A stretch of 13,677 nt of DNA from Fibrobacter sp. Lineage in GTDB: Bacteria > Fibrobacterota > Fibrobacteria > Fibrobacterales > Fibrobacteraceae. Both the position numbers and the translations under genes were made by a program. Below the pieces are notes generated by a model. It had not been told where the DNA came from, ran no database searches, and saw only the letters and a list, made by a program, of their open reading frames with translations. Where the stretch lies: contig JAFZOV010000120.1 in NCBI GenBank assembly GCA_017550445.1, positions 1 to 13,677 of the forward strand, written 5' to 3'. Shown in pieces: positions 1 to 5,571 of this stretch; position 1 is the stretch's first letter, and each line of letters opens with the position of its first letter.

Positions 1-119
1 AATGTGGAAGGCTTCCTTCATCACGCGCGGAAGATCGTTGGAGTCCTTCACCAAGTAAGAATGCTTCACGGCTGCAAATGTCATACCGCTGGTGTCGCAT
101 TCCTGGAAGGCGTCCTTAC
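1..119. repeat. Direct repeat copy 1 (119 bp, exact, at window edge)
   Basis: Bases 1-119 are identical to 553-671; identity stops at base 120 (a) against 672 (c). The offset is 552 bp, a multiple of three, so ilvB stays open across the junction. In gene orientation this copy is where the ALS sequence should continue downstream from about residue 293. It reads as a copy of residues 110-149 instead, most likely because the contig end runs back into itself in an assembly graph. Confidence 0.97.
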
Positions 120-999
120 AGAACACTTCGAGCTTACCGGTAATGCGGTCGTCCCAGCGGCTGCCGATCGAAAGAATCAGGTCGCAGTCGAGAACGGCCT
201 TGTTGGCGTACACGGTACCGTGCATGCCGAGCATACCGAGAGAAAGTTCGTGGTCGGTGGGGAAGGTGCCAAGGCCGAGCAAAGTGCAGCACACGGGGGC
301 GTTCAGCTTTTCGGCGAGTTCCTTCACCTGGCGGCTAGCGCCAGAAATCATAGCGCCGTGGCCAACGAGCAAAAGCGGCTTCTTGGACTTCTTCAAGTAT
401 TCAGCGGCCTTTTCAACGCTTTCGGTAGAGGCGTAGCTCGGAATCTTGTAACCCGGAAGGTCCATCTTGTCGGTGAACGGAGCGGTGCAGGGGCCTGCAG
501 TCACATCCTTCGGCAAGTCAATCAGCACGGGGCCCGGACGGCCGCTGCGTGCAATGTGGAAGGCTTCCTTCATCACGCGCGGAAGATCGTTGGAGTCCTT
601 CACCAAGTAAGAATGCTTCACGGCTGCAAATGTCATACCGCTGGTGTCGCATTCCTGGAAGGCGTCCTTACCCAAGTTCGGGGTGGTCGTCTGTGCTGCG
701 AGCACGACGATCGGGCTGGAATCCATAAGGGCGGTGTAGATACCAGTAAAGGTGTTGGTGGCACCCGGGCCGCTGGTAACGAGAGCGACGCCGACCTTGC
801 CGGTCTGGCGGGCGTAACCGTCTGCCATGTGCGTTGCACCCTGTTCGTGGCGGGTGAGCACTACTTTAATATTAGAATCCAGAATGGCATCGAACATCGG
901 GATGGCCGATCCACCGGGATAACCGAAAATGGTATCAATTCCTTCGCGTTTGAGGCATTCGATAATCACCTCTGCGCCGCTTAATGGAGAATTTGCCAT
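1..999 (-). CDS. ilvB: Acetolactate synthase, large catalytic subunit (N-terminal part, cut by window edge)
   Basis: ThDP-dependent enzyme that condenses two pyruvates to acetolactate, or pyruvate with 2-oxobutyrate, as the first common step of branched-chain amino acid synthesis in the cytoplasm. The visible 333 codons start at an ATG (997-999) preceded by AGGA six bases upstream. The ThDP-binding N-terminal domain shows GYPGG (residues 26-30), catalytic Glu52 in RHEQGA, TSGPGATN (about 75-82) and DAFQECD (about 111-117). RPGPVLIDLPKDV follows near 153-165, then the start of the central domain with IGSRWDDRITGKLEVF (about 277-292). The family is usually about 560-600 residues, so roughly 40% is missing. 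Residues 294-333 are an exact copy of 110-149 and replace the sequence expected after the GKLEVF motif, so that tail is suspect (see the repeat entries). Family assignment is very secure; the 3' end as written is not. Confidence 0.95.
   Translation of the reverse strand, partial: MANSPLSGAEVIIECLKREGIDTIFGYPGGSAIPMFDAILDSNIKVVLTRHEQGATHMADGYARQTGKVGVALVTSGPGATNTFTGIYTALMDSSPIVVLAAQTTTPNLGKDAFQECDTSGMTFAAVKHSYLVKDSNDLPRVMKEAFHIARSGRPGPVLIDLPKDVTAGPCTAPFTDKMDLPGYKIPSYASTESVEKAAEYLKKSKKPLLLVGHGAMISGASRQVKELAEKLNAPVCCTLLGLGTFPTDHELSLGMLGMHGTVYANKAVLDCDLILSIGSRWDDRITGKLEVFCKDAFQECDTSGMTFAAVKHSYLVKDSNDLPRVMKEAFHI
553..671. repeat. Direct repeat copy 2 (119 bp, native position inside ilvB)
   Basis: This copy lies where acetolactate synthases normally carry it: the QECD segment through the helix before RPGPVLIDLP, residues 110-149. 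It is therefore taken as the authentic copy, with 1-119 as the misplaced one. Confidence 0.95.
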
Positions 1000-1045
1000 A
1001 TGTTTTCCTATAGAATTTTGGTTCTTGTTTAAAAATTATGGTGAA

Positions 1046-1074
1046 AATATAGAACGAATGCCCCCTAGTGGCAA
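1046..1074 (-). promoter_or_regulatory. Predicted sigma-70-type promoter of ilvB
   Basis: On the minus strand TTGCCA (1069-1074) is followed by a 17-base spacer and TATATT (1046-1051). Transcription would start near 1039, giving a leader of about 40 nt. That is too short for a leader-peptide attenuator or T-box, and no hairpin is seen in it. The same TATATT with a 17-base spacer appears before the dehydrogenase at 7446. Confidence 0.55.
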
Positions 1075-1286
1075 GAGATTTGTGGTGAAATGCTGAAAAA
1101 TTTTAAAGATTTTTTGAAAAAGTGTCGAATTTTACAACTTGTGTTTTTGAAAGTTTGATGTTTTTTGATGTGTTTTTGATGCGTGTTGTGAAAATTGTCT
1201 TTAAAATCTAGTGTGTTTTTGTAGAAGTTTGACGTAATTTGAATTTTGAATAAAGTAAATCTATGTTAAAATGACTGAAGTTTAAG

Positions 1287-1318
1287 TAAAAAGACCGTCT
1301 TGGAAGCCAAGATGGTCT
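1287..1318 (-). terminator. Intrinsic terminator of the RidA-family gene
   Basis: A 12-bp stem (1292-1303 with 1307-1318) closes on a three-base loop. On the minus strand it is followed by a run of T residues (from about 1291 downwards). The stem has one A-C mismatch on the minus strand, which becomes a G-U wobble on the plus strand. It lies 35 bases past the stop codon of the 1353-1859 gene. Confidence 0.8.
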
Positions 1319-1352
1319 CGAAATGGGGCGGTTTTGTGAAAAATTGGACTTT

Positions 1353-1859
1353 TTAGCCTTCAATCCAGCCGTAACGGCCGGTAAATTTGGCTTCAGCCTT
1401 GATTACCTGGAAGGTGCAGCTGATTTCAACTGCAGCATTCTTCGGCAAATTCGAAACGCCAACAGCGGTACGGGCGTGCTTTCCGTTTTCGCCAAAAATC
1501 TTCACGGCAAGTTCGCTGGCGCCGTTCAATACAGTCGGCTGTTCGTGGAATCCAGGGGCGGACTGCACAAAACCTTGCATCTGAACCAAGCGGAGCGTTT
1601 CGTTTTCTTCAAGCAGCGAAAGTGCTGCTGCAACATTGTTCATCAGGCAAATGGCGGCGCCTTCGGCAGCCTTTTCAACCGGAATATCTGTGGGGACTGA
1701 ACCGCAGAATGCTGAAAAATCACCGTTTACCGATGGTAGCTGGCCCGATACATAAATAGTGTCGCCATTGCGGGTCGCGGGTACGTAGGCGGCGAGCGGC
1801 GCAGGGCATTTGGGGAGCGTAAGCCCGAGTTCCTGAACTTTTTTAACAATCTGCTCCAT
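1353..1859 (-). CDS. RidA / YjgF / UK114 family protein (reactive imine or enamine deaminase family)
   Basis: A 168-residue cytoplasmic protein of the Rid family. The archetype RidA hydrolyses 2-aminoacrylate and related enamine/imine intermediates released by PLP enzymes such as threonine dehydratase. The sequence belongs to the longer subgroup of about 150-170 residues: N-terminal LPKCPAPLAAYVPATRNGD, the strand IYVSGQLP (about 35-42), and the C-terminal signature GKHARTAVGVSNLP followed by NAAVEIS. The start ATG has AAGGAG five bases upstream. I do not see the typical RidA Arg-Cys context clearly enough to claim deaminase activity, so no gene symbol is given. It lies upstream of ilvB on the same strand but is separated by a terminator and a promoter, so it is not in the same operon. 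A metabolic link to branched-chain amino acid synthesis is known for the family and is only suggestive here. Confidence 0.9.
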   Translation of the reverse strand: MEQIVKKVQELGLTLPKCPAPLAAYVPATRNGDTIYVSGQLPSVNGDFSAFCGSVPTDIPVEKAAEGAAICLMNNVAAALSLLEENETLRLVQMQGFVQSAPGFHEQPTVLNGASELAVKIFGENGKHARTAVGVSNLPKNAAVEISCTFQVIKAEAKFTGRYGWIEG

Positions 1860-1890
1860 AAAATCTCCTTGCTTTTTTTAAAGCCCCATT

Positions 1891-1918
1891 AATATACAAT
1901 TTTATATGCAAAAAAGAA
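1891..1918 (-). promoter_or_regulatory. Possible promoter of the RidA-family gene
   Basis: On the minus strand TATATT (1891-1896) lies 16 bases downstream of a poor -35, TTCTTT (1913-1918). The -35 overlaps the T-run of the preceding terminator. Only the -10 is convincing. Confidence 0.3.
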
Positions 1919-1950
1919 CGGCAATTTACACATTCTGTATAAATTGCCGT
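1911..1950 (-). terminator. Intrinsic terminator of the LplT-PlsC-Aas fusion gene
   Basis: A perfect 11-bp inverted repeat (1918-1928 with 1940-1950; loop 1929-1939) is followed on the minus strand by six T residues. It begins 23 bases after the stop codon of the large gene. Confidence 0.88.
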
Positions 1951-1972
1951 GTAATAGTTGTATAAAGGGGAC

Positions 1973-4900
1973 TTATGCTTTCTTTTCGACGAGTTCGACG
2001 GCGAGTTTCTTCATGCCGTTGAAGTCCCACTTGCCGCTTCCCAGCTTCGGAATGTTGTCGACGCTGAAGACTGCACCCGGCTGCATGAGTGGCGGAATGC
2101 CCGACTTGCGGAGGCTGCGAGAGATTTCTTCGGCATCGCCGTCTTTGACCAGGAGCACGATGCGTTCGCCCTTGGCGGAGTCGGGGACTGCCGTGACGGC
2201 GAATTCGTGTTCGCCCATGATTCCAGATTCCGCAATGCGCAGTTCCACGGCAGTCAAAGAAATCATTTCGCCACCGAGCTTTGCAAAGCGGCTGTAGCGG
2301 CCGAGAATCTGTACGAATCCGTCCGGCGTGAGCTTGCACTTATCGCCCGTCTTGTACCAGCGACGGCCATCGATGTTGATCACGACGTTGTCGGTCTTTT
2401 CCTTGTCCTTAAGGTAACCCTTCATCACCTGCGGACCAGTAACCACCAACATACCTTCTTCGCCATTGGGCAAGAACTCGTTGGTTTCCGGGTCGATAAT
2501 GGCGCAAATGGCGCCCGGTACCGACATGCCGATGCTCGAAGTGTCGCTGCACTTTTCCATGGTGAGGAAGTCGTCGAGCAACACGTTCGGGGCGTTGAGC
2601 GTGGCAAGCGGCGTAAGTTCGGTGCAACCGTAACCTTCGTAAACGTCCTTGCCGAACTTGAGCTTGAAGGTTTCGCGCATTTCGGGGCGGAGCTTTTCTG
2701 CACCGGCAATAATGTAACGCAACGAATCCAAGCACATCGGGTGAACCCAGCGGTTAATCGCAATGGCGCGGAGGAAGGTGGGCGTGCCCATCATAATCGT
2801 GGTCTTGTACTGGGCGCAAACGCGGGCCAAGGTCTTGATGTCAGTCGGGTCTGGGCAAAGCACCATCGGCACGCCATCCAACAGCGGCATCATGTAGGTC
2901 ATGGTAAAGCCGAACGAATGGAACAACGGCAACAGCGACGTCATTACGTCGGTGCGGCGGAGCTTTACAATGTGGTCGCACTGCTGCGCATTTGCAATCA
3001 CGTTCTTGTGCGTGAGTTCCACACCCTTCGGCGTGCCTTCGGAACCCGAGCTGAAGAGGATTACGGCGTCGTCTTCGAGCTTGGCGGCACTGAACCACAA
3101 ACGGCGTAGCAAGGCTGCCGGGCAGGTGCGAATAATCAACGCGGCGACCAGGCGGCAAATGGTAGACATCTTGGCTTCTTCTTCGTCCAGATAAATCATC
3201 TGGCACTTGCCGGCAATTTGCCCGAAGGCGGCATTCTTGCCGCAAAGCTTGTCATAGAAGGCGTGGGTCGTCACTACAGTAGAAAGTTCTGCCTTCTCGA
3301 TGCAACCGAGAATTGTATCGACCGGAGCAGAGTAGTTCAGGTTCACCGTGGTCTTGCCGGTGCCAAGAATCGACATGATACCGAGTGCGGCGTCGCGACT
3401 GGTGGGGAGCATAAAGCCCACGTTGCGGTCGCCCTTGGCGACAGACTTGATGACTTTCCCAAAGTGGTGGCAAAGGCGGATCATGCCGTAACCGTTCACG
3501 TGGTTACCGGCAGGGTCAATCAAGATTACGCGGCTGCGGCGCTTGCGCATGGCCTTGAACCAAAGCGGAACAATCGACGCGGAATGGTCCATGGCGATGT
3601 TCCAAATGTCGGTGTCCAAAAGTTCGAGGTCGTGGCGGATTTCTTTTTCGGTCGCGTTCGTGGGGAGCGGCTTCGAAAATCCAACGCTAATTACGCGGTT
3701 AAAGGATTGCGGACGGTTCACGCATTCGCTGGCGTGGCTATAGCGACTGCCCCAAAGACCTTGAATGTAGAACGGAATAATCGGAGCTTCGGTACCTTCG
3801 ATCGCTTTGGAATAATCGAGCGAGAATGTCGAAACGAACGGGGTCTTCGAAACTTCGCCTTCGGGGAAAATTACAACTGCTTCGCCGTTCAAAAGGGCCG
3901 TGTGGATTTCTTCCATGGCAGGTGCCGGATCGCGGCGGTTGATGCTAATCAGGAACTTGCCGTGAGAAAGCCACCGCTGGTACCAGTCCGCAAAGGTGTT
4001 GCGGTTGCTTGCAATGCGGAGCGGTCTCGGAGATGCAATCTGGAGTACTGCCCAGTCGATAAAGCTAAAGTGCGGACCCACCAAAAGAACCGGACCCGAT
4101 TCAGGGATATTCTGGACGCCCATCACCTTCACTTTATAGCGGAATACGAAGGTAAAGGCAAAACGGAGTGCTGCTCGCAAAAGGGCCATAGGATTATTCT
4201 TCAGGTTAGCGATAAAGCAGAGCGCAAGAATGACTGCCAAAATCATGAAGCAGTAATCTAGCGTAATGGGCGTAAAGATTAAAAGTAGCGTCTGACCGCC
4301 CATAATTGCCACAAGCAAAGCCATCTGGATGGCGTTGGCCACGGCGTGAATTCGGCCTGCCGTATCGGGTCTGGTAAAGCTCTGGATGACCGTGCGCAAG
4401 ATGACGAATGCAGAACCAGCACACCAGCCGATAACGCCGTACAATGCTGCCTGAAGCCAACCGTTCTGTACCAGCGGTAGGGCGAACATGGTGATGGCCG
4501 ATGCTGCTGCCGAGAAGGGAATCAGGCCTGTTTCCACAAAGCCCTTAGATGCCTTACTTGCCGAGAACGCGCCAATCACATAGCCTGCGGTTACAATGAA
4601 CATCGAAACAGGAATGACAGCCGTGTTGAGCATGTCGGCCATGTTTTGGATCAGAATCAAGAAAATTTGAGTCACACCCCAGAAGGTGGCGAGACCGAGA
4701 ATCGAAAGGCGAACAATGGGGTGGCTCCAAGTGGCAGAGAAATTGCGCATGGGGGAGCGCATCTTAAGATTGTCGTGGGATTCGCCGACCTTGATGCAGA
4801 AACCGGAAATCGTGGTGACAACGCTCAAACCAAGGTAAATCCAAAGGGTCAAGTCAATGCTCACCGGGGAATCGGGCCTGCCCGAAAGTCCCATGGCAAA

Positions 4901-5365
4901 GAAGGCTGCTGTGGCGGTGCCGAGCACCGAAAGAACCATGTACCAAGAGTTGATTTTGACCAGGTCTTCGCTTTCGACCATTTCTTTCATGACGCCGAGT
5001 TTGGCCGGGCTAAGTATGGCAAGGAATATTCCGTATAGGCCAAGGAGCCCGTAGGCCACCCATTCGGCACCTGCCACATAGCAGACGACAACGGCGATTA
5101 CAGAGGCGAGCATGCCCACCGAGGACCATGCCATGACGCGGCCCTTGTGGAATCGACCTGCGAAGTAGCTTGCGGCGGGGAGCATAAAGATGCTCGGCGC
5201 AAAAATGGCCACCTGCAACAGCATGCTGCGCCACCAGAAGGCGGACCCTTCGAACGAGAAGGACAGCCACCGCTGGAAATGGACGAACAGGCCCATCTGA
5301 ACAAAAATGCTACAGAAAACAAAAATCAGGTACGCAATGGAACTCGGGTACTTGGTAAGCTTCAT
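1973..5365 (-). CDS. aas: Fused lysophospholipid transporter (LplT-like MFS), acyltransferase (PlsC) and acyl-ACP synthetase (Aas)
   Basis: An 1130-residue inner-membrane protein predicted to flip lysophospholipids (mainly lyso-PE) inward and re-acylate them with fatty acid activated as acyl-ACP. Domains in order: an MFS permease with about 12 membrane segments (about 1-395); a PlsC acyltransferase (about 400-600) with the HX4D box at His432-Asp437 and FPEG at 500-503; an AMP-forming synthetase (about 610-1130). The synthetase shows the phosphate-binding SSGSEGTPKG (772-781), YGCTE (912-916), KTGD (1005-1008) and the catalytic lysine of motif A10, Lys1112 in PKLGSGK. All key residues are present. 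In E. coli these are two proteins, LplT (about 400 aa) and Aas (about 720 aa), whose summed length matches this one. Fused forms are known in other bacteria. The start ATG has GAGG five bases upstream. It is preceded by its own promoter and followed by a clear terminator. Confidence 0.93.
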   Translation of the reverse strand: MKLTKYPSSIAYLIFVFCSIFVQMGLFVHFQRWLSFSFEGSAFWWRSMLLQVAIFAPSIFMLPAASYFAGRFHKGRVMAWSSVGMLASVIAVVVCYVAGAEWVAYGLLGLYGIFLAILSPAKLGVMKEMVESEDLVKINSWYMVLSVLGTATAAFFAMGLSGRPDSPVSIDLTLWIYLGLSVVTTISGFCIKVGESHDNLKMRSPMRNFSATWSHPIVRLSILGLATFWGVTQIFLILIQNMADMLNTAVIPVSMFIVTAGYVIGAFSASKASKGFVETGLIPFSAAASAITMFALPLVQNGWLQAALYGVIGWCAGSAFVILRTVIQSFTRPDTAGRIHAVANAIQMALLVAIMGGQTLLLIFTPITLDYCFMILAVILALCFIANLKNNPMALLRAALRFAFTFVFRYKVKVMGVQNIPESGPVLLVGPHFSFIDWAVLQIASPRPLRIASNRNTFADWYQRWLSHGKFLISINRRDPAPAMEEIHTALLNGEAVVIFPEGEVSKTPFVSTFSLDYSKAIEGTEAPIIPFYIQGLWGSRYSHASECVNRPQSFNRVISVGFSKPLPTNATEKEIRHDLELLDTDIWNIAMDHSASIVPLWFKAMRKRRSRVILIDPAGNHVNGYGMIRLCHHFGKVIKSVAKGDRNVGFMLPTSRDAALGIMSILGTGKTTVNLNYSAPVDTILGCIEKAELSTVVTTHAFYDKLCGKNAAFGQIAGKCQMIYLDEEEAKMSTICRLVAALIIRTCPAALLRRLWFSAAKLEDDAVILFSSGSEGTPKGVELTHKNVIANAQQCDHIVKLRRTDVMTSLLPLFHSFGFTMTYMMPLLDGVPMVLCPDPTDIKTLARVCAQYKTTIMMGTPTFLRAIAINRWVHPMCLDSLRYIIAGAEKLRPEMRETFKLKFGKDVYEGYGCTELTPLATLNAPNVLLDDFLTMEKCSDTSSIGMSVPGAICAIIDPETNEFLPNGEEGMLVVTGPQVMKGYLKDKEKTDNVVINIDGRRWYKTGDKCKLTPDGFVQILGRYSRFAKLGGEMISLTAVELRIAESGIMGEHEFAVTAVPDSAKGERIVLLVKDGDAEEISRSLRKSGIPPLMQPGAVFSVDNIPKLGSGKWDFNGMKKLAVELVEKKA

Positions 5366-5378
5366 GATTCCTCAAACT

Positions 5379-5409
5379 AATTCAGAGTTCAGAATTCAGA
5401 GTTCAGAAT
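5379..5409. repeat. Tandem repeat, 14-bp unit, two copies
   Basis: The unit AATTCAGAGTTCAG is present twice without a mismatch (5379-5392 and 5393-5406), followed by a third partial AAT. It falls in the predicted leader of the aas mRNA, just upstream of its ribosome binding site. Confidence 0.9.
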
Positions 5410-5419
5410 GATAAATTTG

Positions 5420-5432
5420 GCGGCGGAGCCGC
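5420..5432. repeat. Small GC-rich inverted repeat
   Basis: GCGGC, GGA and GCCGC form a 5-bp stem in an otherwise AT-rich gap, overlapping the predicted start of the aas transcript. It has no T-run on the minus strand, so it is not a convincing terminator for the upstream transporter operon. Confidence 0.5.
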
Positions 5433-5433
5433 G

Positions 5434-5463
5434 ATTATAAAAATTCCTAATTCCGAAATCCAA
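5434..5463 (-). promoter_or_regulatory. Predicted promoter of aas
   Basis: On the minus strand TTGGAT (5458-5463) is followed by an 18-base spacer and a perfect TATAAT (5434-5439). Transcription would start near 5427, giving a leader of about 60 nt that contains the 14-bp tandem repeat. It sits directly after the stop of the small-subunit gene; no strong terminator separates them, so read-through is also possible. Confidence 0.6.
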
Positions 5464-5471
5464 ATTCATAA

Positions 5472-5570
5472 TTATTTCTTGAACACCTTGTAAAAGCAGA
5501 AGGCGCACATTCCTATAATGCCTGCCCACGAAAGGGTCATAAAAATCAGGCCGCTAGTAGAAAATTCCAT
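5472..5570 (-). CDS. MetS-type small subunit of a Na+-dependent amino acid transporter (32 aa)
   Basis: A 32-residue membrane microprotein, predicted to be the accessory small subunit of the transporter encoded immediately upstream. It starts MEFSTSGLIFMTLSW, has a single hydrophobic helix (about residues 7-27) and ends with the basic tail FYKVFKK. The start is fixed by an excellent AAGGAGG site six to seven bases upstream. Its ATG begins one base after the stop of the transporter gene, so the two are translationally coupled. In Corynebacterium glutamicum the NSS transporter MetP needs the small MetS protein for methionine/alanine uptake, and many bacterial NSS genes are followed by similar 30-60 codon frames. 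Assignment rests on size, topology, charge pattern and position; such a short sequence cannot be proven homologous by eye. Ordinary ORF callers would miss it. Confidence 0.8.
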   Translation of the reverse strand: MEFSTSGLIFMTLSWAGIIGMCAFCFYKVFKK

Positions 5571-5571
5571 A

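Larger units (their letters stand above)
1000..1352. other. AT-rich intergenic region between ilvB and the RidA-family gene
   Basis: There is no open frame with a ribosome binding site and no tRNA-like fold in these 353 bases. From left to right it holds the ilvB leader and promoter (to about 1074), a T-rich tract with TTTGATG at 1154, 1164 and 1175, further TTTGA copies at 1228, 1238 and 1245, and the terminator hairpin of the RidA-family gene (1287-1318). The T-rich tract between about 1081 and 1285 has no assigned function. Confidence 0.7.

Noticed and set aside
4..984. Long plus-strand open frame opposite ilvB
   Set aside because: Its translation is low-complexity His/Gly/Ala/Val-rich and antisense to a clear acetolactate synthase; it even contains the 119-bp repeat as a protein repeat. 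It is a shadow of codon bias on the other strand.
1000..1046. Attenuator, T-box or BCAA leader peptide before ilvB
   Set aside because: The predicted leader is only about 40 nt, with no run of Ile/Val/Leu codons and no alternative hairpins.
1958..4261. Plus-strand open frames opposite the LplT-PlsC-Aas gene
   Set aside because: His/Arg/Val-rich shadow translations without recognisable motifs, lying under well-defined MFS, PlsC and AMP-binding domains.
5420..5432. Terminator for the NSS transporter/small-subunit operon
   Set aside because: The GC-rich 5-bp stem has no following T-run on the minus strand and lies downstream of the aas promoter elements.
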